The position numbers and the translations under genes were made by a program. Positions 58,102 to 64,000 of a stretch of DNA of 64,000 nt are shown piece by piece. Position 1 is the stretch's first letter. The number at the start of each line of letters is the position of its first letter. This stretch comes from Streptomyces sp. Ru62 (GTDB taxonomy: Bacteria; Actinomycetota; Actinomycetes; Streptomycetales; Streptomycetaceae): positions 124,001 to 188,000 of the forward strand of contig NZ_PQSU01000002.1 in the NCBI RefSeq assembly GCF_002920615.1, read 5' to 3'. The notes under the pieces were generated by a model. That model was not told where the DNA came from, ran no database searches, and saw only the letters and a program-made list of their open reading frames with translations.

Positions 58102-59238
58102 ATGAGTACGACCACATCCCACACGCCGCCCGAGTCCGAGGGGCAGTCGGAGGGCGCGGCCGCCGGCCTCGGCACCCGGCCGGTCCGCCTGATCCAGAAC
58201 GAGGCCACCACCGAGATCCCTGTCCACCTGCTCTTCCGGGACGATCCCGACCCGGTGAAGGTGCCGCTCCGGCCGGCCGTGGTGGCCCGCCGGCAGGGCA
58301 CCGGCGAGCAGCCCCGCCTCCGGCGCCCGGCACCGGTGCGCAGACGGCCGCTGCCGGAGGTCGACCCGGAGCTGGCGGAACGCCCGGCGCGGGTGCTGCC
58401 CGGGGCGGCCGGGGTGCTCGCCGGGGTCTGCGGGGCCACCGGCTGCCTGGCCACCACCTGGTGGGCGGGGCTGCTCCCGCCGCTCGCCGCGCAGGCACTG
58501 GGCCTGCCGTCGGGCCCGGGCACCGGTCTCGGCCCCGCGCAGTGGGCCGCGTACGCCGGGGCCGGGCTGCTCGGGGCGTTCGGCTTCGGCGGGCTGGCCC
58601 GGGGGCGGACCGGGCGGGCCTGGGTGCTGGGGCTGTTCGGGCGGTACCGGGGGACGGTCCGGCGCACCGGGCTGCTGTGGGTGAACCCGCTGGTGCCGCG
58701 CCGCCGGGTGGACGTGCGGTTGCGGCACTGGCGCAGCGAGGCGATGCCGGCCGCGGACCCCGACGGGCTGGCACTGCGGGTGGTGGTGCTGGTGGTGTGG
58801 CGGGTGCGGGACACCGCGCGGGCCCTGCTCGCCATCGACGACCACGAGACGTATCTGCGGGAGTGCGTGGAGGCGGCGCTGGCCCGGGTGCCGGTGGAGC
58901 CGGCGGGCGGGACGCGGGGCGGAGCGACGGCGGCCGGTGCCGCGCTGACCCGGCTGGTGGCGGCGGAGACCGGTCCGGTCGGCGTGGAGGTGTTCTCGGT
59001 GCGGCCGGTCCGGGTGGAGTACGCCCCCGAGGTGGCCGGGGCGGTGCACCGGCGCCGGATCGCCGCGCTGGACGCCCGGCAGCGGGCCAGCATGCTCAGC
59101 TCGGTGGTGGACTCGGTGGAGGACACGGTGACCCGGCTGACCATGCGCGGTCTGGTCGAACTGGACGACTACGAGCGCAAGGTGCTGGTCCGTGACCTGA
59201 CGGTGGCGTTCTGCTCGGGGCGCGGGGAGCCGGTGTAG
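58102..59238 (+). CDS. SPFH/Band 7 domain membrane protein
   Basis: 378 aa. A 90-residue cytoplasmic Pro/Arg-rich start leads to two hydrophobic segments (VLAGVCGATGCLATTWWAGL and AYAGAGLLGAFGFGGLA), then an SPFH domain: LLWVNPLVPRRRVDVRLRHW, quoted as NPLVPRRRVDVRLRHW, LRVVVLVVWRVRDTARALLA and a C-terminal helical RRRIAALDARQRASML. SPFH proteins oligomerise on membranes and organise microdomains. No NfeD partner adjoins it. It starts 70 bp after the NlpC/P60 gene, probably in one unit. Confidence 0.85.
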   Translation: MSTTTSHTPPESEGQSEGAAAGLGTRPVRLIQNEATTEIPVHLLFRDDPDPVKVPLRPAVVARRQGTGEQPRLRRPAPVRRRPLPEVDPELAERPARVLPGAAGVLAGVCGATGCLATTWWAGLLPPLAAQALGLPSGPGTGLGPAQWAAYAGAGLLGAFGFGGLARGRTGRAWVLGLFGRYRGTVRRTGLLWVNPLVPRRRVDVRLRHWRSEAMPAADPDGLALRVVVLVVWRVRDTARALLAIDDHETYLRECVEAALARVPVEPAGGTRGGATAAGAALTRLVAAETGPVGVEVFSVRPVRVEYAPEVAGAVHRRRIAALDARQRASMLSSVVDSVEDTVTRLTMRGLVELDDYERKVLVRDLTVAFCSGRGEPV

Positions 59239-59325
59239 GGCGGGAGCGGTGGGCCGGTGCGGCGCCGGCGCGCGGCCGGTCTGCGATTGGTATGGACATG
59301 TTCAACTGGCGGCAATAATCTGAGG

Positions 59326-59341
59326 CTTGGTCTAGACCTGA
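59326..59341. promoter_or_regulatory. DasR-responsive element upstream of the LPMO gene
   Basis: CTTGGTCTAGACCTGA contains the perfect dre core GGTCTAGACC. It lies 46 bp upstream of the LPMO start. It also equals the chi-box direct-repeat element of Streptomyces chitinase promoters; only one good copy is visible. Confidence 0.85.
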
Positions 59342-59386
59342 TCTGCACGGCTCACCGAACTCCCCACGTTCTCCAGGAGCGGCAGC

Positions 59387-59992
59387 ATGCGCACCAAGAC
59401 CAAGTTGTCCGCGGTCGTGCTGGGCGCGGTGACCGCCGGAGCGTTCGCGCTCTCCACCGGCGGCGCCAGCGGGCACGGCTACACCGACCTCCCCATCAGC
59501 AGGCAGAAGCTCTGCCAGAACGGCACCGTGGCGAACTGCGGCCAGATCCAGTGGGAGCCGCAGAGCGTCGAGGGCCCCAAGGGCTTCCCGGCCGGCGGGC
59601 CCGCCGACGGTCAGCTCTGCAACGCGGGCCTGAGCCAGTTCGCCCAGCTCAGCGCGCCCAAGACGCCGTCCGGTGCCGCCTGGCCCACCACCAAGGTGAC
59701 GGGCGGCCAGTCGTACACGTTCCGCTGGCAGTTCACCGCCATGCACGCCACGACGGACTTCAGGTACTACGTCACCAAGCCGGGCTGGAACCAGAACCAC
59801 AACCTCTCCCGCTCGGACCTCAACCTCACCCCGTTCCTGACGGTGCCCTACAACGGCCAGCGCCCGCCGGCCACCCTCAGCCACAGCGGCACCCTGCCGA
59901 CCGGCCTGAGCGGACACCACGTCATCCTCGCGGTGTGGACGATCGCCGACACGGGCAACGCGTTCTACGCCTGCTCCGACGTCACCTTCTGA
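59387..59992 (+). CDS. chb: AA10 lytic polysaccharide monooxygenase, chitin-binding (CHB-type)
   Basis: 201-aa secreted copper enzyme or chitin-binding protein. After a signal peptide (AVVLGAVTAGAFALSTGGASG) the mature chain begins His-Gly-Tyr; this His and the second His in FTAMHATTDF form the copper histidine brace. Four Cys pair up (KLCQNG/ANCGQI, LCNAGL/ACSDVTF). NAFYACSDVTF is the usual terminus. There is no extra carbohydrate-binding module. AGGAG lies 9 nt upstream, and a dre box controls it, linking chitin attack to GlcNAc uptake. Confidence 0.93.
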   Translation: MRTKTKLSAVVLGAVTAGAFALSTGGASGHGYTDLPISRQKLCQNGTVANCGQIQWEPQSVEGPKGFPAGGPADGQLCNAGLSQFAQLSAPKTPSGAAWPTTKVTGGQSYTFRWQFTAMHATTDFRYYVTKPGWNQNHNLSRSDLNLTPFLTVPYNGQRPPATLSHSGTLPTGLSGHHVILAVWTIADTGNAFYACSDVTF

Positions 59993-60084
59993 GCCCCCTT
60001 CGGGTAAGGTCCGCGTGCGCCGGGCCGGTGCTCCGGCACCGGCGCACGTGAGTCCGGGAACCGCACACGGGGGTGACAGGCGCC

Positions 60085-60516
60085 ATGGACGCCTTGTTCC
60101 ACATCAGCATGGCGGGGCTCCTCGCCGTCCTCGCCTGGGGCGCCGTGGCGATAGTGCTCCGCACGCGTCAGCGGCTCGCGGCCTGGCAGAGCGGGTTCAC
60201 CGCGCAGGCCCGGGTGGTCCGCGCCTGGGCGACCGCTCAGGTCGTCGACAACACCGCCCGGCGGGTGCAGTGGCACGAGTACGACTTCACCACCCAGGAC
60301 GGCCGTGCCGTCCGCTTCAAGGAGAGCGGCGGCCCGGCCGGCCGCGGCGTGGGCGACCAGGTCCTCGTCCACTACGCCCCGGGGCGGCCCGACAGGGCCA
60401 CCGCCGCCGAGCCGCGGCCCGGCAGGGACCTGACGGTCGCCGTCGTCTGGGTGGCGGTGCTCGCGGGCTGCGCGGTCTTCGTCGCGCACGAGTGGATCAC
60501 GTTGTCCCAGTCCTGA
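60085..60516 (+). CDS. DUF3592-like membrane protein
   Basis: 143 aa with a helix near each end (SMAGLLAVLAWGAVAIVL and LTVAVVWVAVLAGCAVFVA) and a small external domain between them: QARVVRAW, HEYDFTTQDGRAVRFKESGG and VLVHYAPGRPDRA, the DUF3592 pattern. Function is unknown. GGGGGTG precedes the ATG; a GTG four codons earlier overlaps that site. The next gene is a paralogue that has lost its frame. Confidence 0.82.
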   Translation: MDALFHISMAGLLAVLAWGAVAIVLRTRQRLAAWQSGFTAQARVVRAWATAQVVDNTARRVQWHEYDFTTQDGRAVRFKESGGPAGRGVGDQVLVHYAPGRPDRATAAEPRPGRDLTVAVVWVAVLAGCAVFVAHEWITLSQS

Positions 60517-60612
60517 CACTGAGCTTCCCTTGAGGCGGTCCGCCCCGCGCACCGGGTACGTTCCTCGCACGCCGGCCGAGCGGTGACGGCGTACCCGACC
60601 ACGGGGGGTCTC

Positions 60613-61027
60613 ATGGAGCTCTTCATCTACGCCGTGCCCAGCCTCATGATCGCGGGCTTCGCCTTCGCCGCGTACCTGCTCGTCCGCCGTGCCCGGCGGC
60701 TCCGCAGGACGTGGACGCACGGGCTGACCGCCGAGGCGCGCTGCCTGCGGATGTTCACGACGACCAGCGGGGGCGGCGGGGACACCTCCGTGCACACGAC
60801 CGTGCACCACGTCTACGAGTTCACCACCCGCGAGGGCCGCACCGTCCGCTTCGAGGAGGAGAACGGCCCCGCGACCGTCCTGGAGGGCGACGCCGACATC
60901 CGGCAGGCTCGCCGTCGGCACCGGCTTCGGGCTGGTCCTCCTCGGCGTCGCCGGGAAAGACGCCGAAGGGCCCCTCGGGGGTGTGGGTGGCGGAGCCCCC
61001 ACCGCGCGCGGCGAAGCCGCGCAATGA
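60613..61027 (+). pseudogene. frameshifted DUF3592-like gene
   Basis: The first 95 codons encode a normal paralogue of the preceding gene: helix YAVPSLMIAGFAFAAYLLV, then HHVYEFTTREGRTVRFEEEN. Near 60895-60905 the frame changes, and the linker corresponding to VLVHYAPGRPDRATA is missing. The expected second helix (LAVGTGFGLVLLGVAG) continues in another frame and stops at 61027. Read straight, the ORF instead runs through Arg-rich sequence into the tRNA-Lys antisense. A deletion plus frameshift explains this; a sequencing error would not remove the linker. Confidence 0.75.
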
Positions 61028-61082
61028 CAGAGATGGCGAGCCAGGTCCGCGCTGTTCGCGGACGTGGCTCGCCATCGTCATT
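61023..61082 (-). terminator. long hairpin terminator of tRNA-Lys copy 2
   Basis: Nested arms AATGAC, GATGGCGAGCCA and GTCCGCG pair with CGCGGAC, TGGCTCGCCATC and GTCATT around loop CTGTT, giving an almost 25-bp stem next to the tRNA 3' end. Confidence 0.85.
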
Positions 61083-61083
61083 G

Positions 61084-61157
61084 TGCGCCGCCAGGGACTC
61101 GAACCCCGGACCCGCTGATTAAGAGTCAGCTGCTCTAACCAACTGAGCTAGCGGCGC
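61084..61157 (-). tRNA. tRNA-Lys (anticodon CUU), copy 2
   Basis: Identical in all 74 positions to copy 1 and in the same orientation. Flanking sequences differ, so the identity is confined to the tRNA itself, and each copy has its own terminator. Confidence 0.97.
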
Positions 61158-61252
61158 ATGACTCCCGCCTGCCTCGGGTTTCGTTCCCGTGGCCGGCGAC
61201 AAAGAAAATACTACCTGGTCCCGGGGGGTGCTCGTGACCACCCACGGGCCGC

Positions 61253-62005
61253 TCAGATCGTCAGCGACAGGACCACCGGAGCCGCGTTCCGGTTCAGCGT
61301 CTCCGCCGCCCGCTTCAGCCGGTGCGCGTGCTCCAGCGGGAGCGAGACGGCCAGGCAGCCGACCGTGGAGCCCGCGGTGAGCGGTACGGCCGCGCAGACC
61401 GTGCCGACCGCGTACTCCTGGAGATCGAGCACCGGCACCGTCGGCGGCTGCGACTCCAGCCGGGACAGCAGCAGCTTGTCGCTCGTGATCGTGCGCGAGG
61501 TGAGGCGGGCCATCTTGTGCCGGGAGAGATGATCCCGGCGGGCGTTGTGGTCCAGCTGGGTCAGCAGACTCTTGCCGACGGCGGTGGCGTGGGCGGAGTA
61601 GCGGAAGTCGACCCACTCGTTGACCGCCGGGGCGGCCGGTCCGGCGGCGTACTGGGTGACCCGGACCTCGCCGTCCAGGTACCGGCTGAGGTAGACGGCC
61701 GCGCCGACCGAGTCGCGCAGCCGGTCCAGGGTGAGCTGGAGCTTCTCGCGCAGGGCCCGCTCCCGGTCGTGCGCCGAGGTGATCCGGCGCAGGGTGTCAC
61801 CGGTGACATACGCCCCGTCGGCGATCTGCTCGACGTAACCCTCGCGGCGCAGCATGCGCAGCAGGGCGGTGAGCCGCTCGGTGCCGAGGCCGGTGCGGCG
61901 GGCCAGCTCGGTGTCGGTGGCACCGGCGGGGTGCCGGGCCACGGTCTCCAGCACGCGCAGCGCGTCCTGTGCGGAGTGGTACGGGGCGGTCGGCTCGATC
62001 CTCAT
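61253..62005 (-). CDS. IclR-family transcriptional regulator
   Basis: 250 aa. The N-terminal winged helix has SAQDALRVLETVARHPAGAT and TGLGTERLTALLRMLRREGYV; the C-terminal effector domain shows VYLSRYLDGEVRVTQ, FRYSAHATAVGKSLLTQL (family AHATAVGKSLL) and EYAVGTVCAAVPL. It resembles the IclR-type regulators near ectoine or amino-acid transporters, and the ehu-like operon begins just upstream on the same strand. ATG with GAGGGGG upstream; the longer frame is not supported. Confidence 0.88.
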   Translation of the reverse strand: MRIEPTAPYHSAQDALRVLETVARHPAGATDTELARRTGLGTERLTALLRMLRREGYVEQIADGAYVTGDTLRRITSAHDRERALREKLQLTLDRLRDSVGAAVYLSRYLDGEVRVTQYAAGPAAPAVNEWVDFRYSAHATAVGKSLLTQLDHNARRDHLSRHKMARLTSRTITSDKLLLSRLESQPPTVPVLDLQEYAVGTVCAAVPLTAGSTVGCLAVSLPLEHAHRLKRAAETLNRNAAPVVLSLTI

Positions 62006-62213
62006 GTCGGTCCCCCTCGGCCACGACCCGGGTCGGCGGATCGTGTCCACGATAGCCGTCAAAGCGGCACGGGGGAGAGGGGGTTGCGAGATTGCTCTCC
62101 GTGCGTCCGTGCCGCCAACCGGGGCGAAAGCCCAGTGGCATATGCCAGGGTCATTCACCAGTGGGTGGACCTCGGCTCTTCCGCCGTGGCCCCCGCGCGC
62201 ACCGGGCCGCGCC

Positions 62214-62996
62214 TCACAGCACCGCGCTGACGAATTCCCGGGTGCGCTCCCGCTCCGGGTCGCCGAAGATCTTCTCCGGCGGCCCCGCCTCGATGACCCG
62301 GCCCGCGTCGAACATCAGGACCTGGTCGGAGATGTCCCGGGCGAAACCCATCTCGTGCGTCACGCACAGCATCGTGATGTCCGTGCTGCGCGCGATGTCC
62401 CTCAGCAGGTCGAGCACGCCCGCGACCAGCTCCGGGTCGAGCGCGGAGGTCACCTCGTCCAGCAGCAGCACCTGGGGCCGCATCGCCAGCGCCCGGGCGA
62501 TCGCCACCCGCTGCTGCTGCCCGCCGGACAGCCGGGTCGGCTTCGCGTCGCACTTGTCGGCCAGGCCCACCAGGTCCAGCAGCTCCCGGGCCCGCGCCTC
62601 GGCCTCGTCCCTCGACAGGCCGAGCACCCGCACCGGCGCCTCGGTGAGATTGCGCAGCACCGACATGTTCGGGAACAGGTTGAACTGCTGGAACACCATC
62701 CCGATCTTCTTGCGGACCTCCCGGACCTGCTTCTCCGGCGCCGGGAACAGCCGCTGCCCGTCCACGGTGATCGTGCCCTCGTCCGGCTTCGCGAGGGTCA
62801 TCAGCAGTCTGAGGATCGTGGTCTTGCCGGAGCCGGACGGGCCGATCAGGGTGACGTGCCGGCCCGCGTCCACGGACAGGTCGAGGCCGTCGAGGACGGT
62901 GTTGTCCCCGAACCGCTTGGTCACGCCCTCCAGACGGATCAGCTCGGTCGGCAGGGTGCCGGTCACGGCCGGCTGCTTGCGGGTCTCAACGGACAA
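62214..62996 (-). CDS. ehuA: polar amino acid/ectoine ABC transporter ATPase, EhuA-like
   Basis: 260-aa ATPase: Walker A GPSGSGKTT, Q-loop VFQQFNLFPNMSVL, signature LSGGQQQRVAIARAL, Walker B VLLLDEVTSALD and H-loop VTHEMGFARD, the last two being typical of the polar amino-acid subfamily. It drives import through the EhuC/EhuD-like permeases. The start is a TTG with GGAG 8 nt upstream, overlapping the ehuD stop by 11 bp. Ectoine specificity rests on similarity of the permeases; another amino-acid-like substrate is possible. Confidence 0.85.
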   Translation of the reverse strand: MSVETRKQPAVTGTLPTELIRLEGVTKRFGDNTVLDGLDLSVDAGRHVTLIGPSGSGKTTILRLLMTLAKPDEGTITVDGQRLFPAPEKQVREVRKKIGMVFQQFNLFPNMSVLRNLTEAPVRVLGLSRDEAEARARELLDLVGLADKCDAKPTRLSGGQQQRVAIARALAMRPQVLLLDEVTSALDPELVAGVLDLLRDIARSTDITMLCVTHEMGFARDISDQVLMFDAGRVIEAGPPEKIFGDPERERTREFVSAVL

Positions 62997-63636
62997 GGCG
63001 TCGCTCCAGGGTGCGCAGACAAAGGGAGGCCAGGTAGGAGACGACGATGAAGGCGATCCCGATCACCGTCAGGGGCTCGGTGAACTGGAAGTGCTGCTGG
63101 GAGACGAGCCGCGCCCGGCCCAGCATCTCCAGCACGCCGATGGTCATCAGCATCGGCGTGTCCTTCAGCATCGCGATGACGTAGTTGCCGAGCGGCGGCA
63201 CCACCCGGCGGACGGCCTGCGGCAGGATCACCGCCGCCCAGGTCCGCCGCACCGGCAGGCTGAGCGCCGTCGCGGCCTCCCACTGGCCCGCCGGCACCGC
63301 CTCGATGCCGGCCCGGTAGACCTGCATCGTGTACGTCGAGTAGTGCAGCCCGAGCCCGAGGACCCCGGTGGTCAGCGGGGACAGGGTCACACCGGCCTCG
63401 GGCAGCACGTAGAACAGGAAGAACAACTGCACCAGCAGCGGGGTGTCCCGCACGAACTCCGTGAAGACCCCCACCGGCCAGCGCACCCACCGGGTCGGCG
63501 TCCGCAGCAGCAGCGTCCACACCAGGCCCAGCGCGAACGAGATCAGCGACCCCAGGGCCAGCGCCTCCAGGGTGACGACCAGGCCCTCGCCGAAGTACGG
63601 CAGGAAGTCGGCGACCGCTCCCCAGTCCCAGGTCAT
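62986..63636 (-). CDS. ehuD: ABC transporter permease, EhuD-like
   Basis: 216-aa inner-membrane permease of the HisM/GlnP type: FGEGLVVTLEALALGSLISF start, EFVRDTPLLVQLFFLFYVLP and the EAA loop EAATALSLPVRRTWAAVILPQA. These features match EhuD of ectoine/hydroxyectoine importers. It overlaps ehuC by 4 bp (ATGA) and ehuA by 11 bp, so the three genes form one tightly coupled unit. Confidence 0.85.
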   Translation of the reverse strand: MTWDWGAVADFLPYFGEGLVVTLEALALGSLISFALGLVWTLLLRTPTRWVRWPVGVFTEFVRDTPLLVQLFFLFYVLPEAGVTLSPLTTGVLGLGLHYSTYTMQVYRAGIEAVPAGQWEAATALSLPVRRTWAAVILPQAVRRVVPPLGNYVIAMLKDTPMLMTIGVLEMLGRARLVSQQHFQFTEPLTVIGIAFIVVSYLASLCLRTLERRLVR

Positions 63637-64000
63637 CGGGCCACCTCCGCCTTCAGCCGGCGCTCAAGACCCCGCATCCCACGGGTGAGCAGGAACGCGA
63701 TCACGAAGTAGATCAGCAGCAGGTACCCGTAGATCTGGCCGCTCTGCTGGAGGGCGAGGCGGACCAGGTTGCCGCTGAACGCCAGGTCTCCCATGCCCGT
63801 GATGGACACCAGCGCGGTGCCCTTGAGCAGTTCGACCAGCAGGTTGGAGAAGGACGGGATCATCTCCGGCACCGCCTGCGGCAGCAGGATCAGCCGCAGC
63901 CGCTGCCAGGGCGAGAAGCCGAGCGCGATCCCGCCCTCCCGCTGGGCCGGGTCCACCGCCGCGAGGGCTCCGCGCACGATCTCCGAGCCGTACGCGCCGT
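63633..64000 (-). CDS. ehuC: ABC transporter permease, EhuC-like (5' end outside window)
   Basis: Only the C-terminal 122 residues are present. They contain the EAA-type loop region (EIVRGALAAVDPAQREGGIA, GFSPWQRLRLILLPQAVPEM), LLKGTALVSITGMGDL and the last helix IYGYLLLIYFVIAFLLTRGM. An ATG at 63977 is internal: conserved EAA-region sequence continues upstream to the window edge. The solute-binding protein gene (ehuB) would be expected further upstream. Confidence 0.85.
   Translation of the reverse strand, partial: GAYGSEIVRGALAAVDPAQREGGIALGFSPWQRLRLILLPQAVPEMIPSFSNLLVELLKGTALVSITGMGDLAFSGNLVRLALQQSGQIYGYLLLIYFVIAFLLTRGMRGLERRLKAEVAR

Noticed and set aside
62092..63711. 539-aa open frame antisense to ehuA/ehuD
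   Set aside because: Ser/Arg/Thr-rich shadow; the ABC genes on the other strand are well conserved.

Overview
The window is high-GC actinobacterial chromosome, almost certainly Streptomyces. Third codon positions are nearly all G or C, and the gene content fits the genus: a DasR-type N-acetylglucosamine (GlcNAc) PTS locus, a chitin-binding LPMO, a LAL-type LuxR regulator, sortase-linked surface proteins and a mycothiol-era Mec/CysO/CysM cysteine pathway. No transposase, phage structural gene, CRISPR array or secondary-metabolite cluster is visible. Both ends cut genes: pncA on the left and an ectoine-type permease on the right.

Left part (1-31 kb, core-like): NAD salvage (pncB, pncA); clpS with a DUF2017 partner; an amino-acid permease; the Mec-CysO-CysM sulfur-carrier cysteine pathway, with a short Cys-containing leader peptide between Mec and CysO; an MBL hydrolase; the GlcNAc PTS genes nagE2, nagE1 and nagF with three DasR-type boxes; rph; a three-gene ABC-2 exporter with a LiaF-like gene; a very large class A penicillin-binding protein; a guanidinium exporter behind a guanidine-III riboswitch; an orphan GroES-like protein; bcp; two tandem modular HNH nucleases running into tRNA-Leu(UAG); rdgB; an SGNH esterase; a DUF445 protein; an MFS transporter; and a GlxA/AraC regulator.

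Middle part (31-49 kb, accessory-like): hsp20; a DUF2267 protein; then a divergent pair that looks like a double type IV (modified-DNA) restriction locus, consisting of a SauUSI-type PLD-helicase-DUF3427 protein and an SRA-HNH nuclease sharing a 113-bp control region. GC in the helicase gene is visibly lower than its surroundings. Next come a SEC-C protein, a two-gene ArsP/TIGR03943 permease system, an MFS/HxlR divergent pair with two matching palindromic operators, DUF6412-YidC2, an FAH-family hydrolase, a 571-bp gene-free G-rich repeat zone, an LLM oxidoreductase, and a Gfo/Idh/MocA-UPF0303 operon divergent from a ROK regulator.

Right part (49-64 kb): a LAL regulator, an LARTG surface protein, a NagD-like HAD phosphatase, a secreted protein with a class F-like sortase, and a FadR/GntR regulator. 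Two identical tRNA-Lys(CUU) genes then flank 4.5 kb holding an NlpC/P60 hydrolase, an SPFH protein, the dre-controlled LPMO and two DUF3592 genes, the second frameshifted. An IclR regulator and ehuADC-type ABC genes close the window.

Several circuits connect: DasR boxes join GlcNAc uptake (10-11.7 kb) to chitin attack (59.4 kb); the leader peptide probably senses cysteine supply for CysO/CysM; and several genes show a -10 box 6-7 nt before the start codon, indicating leaderless mRNAs.
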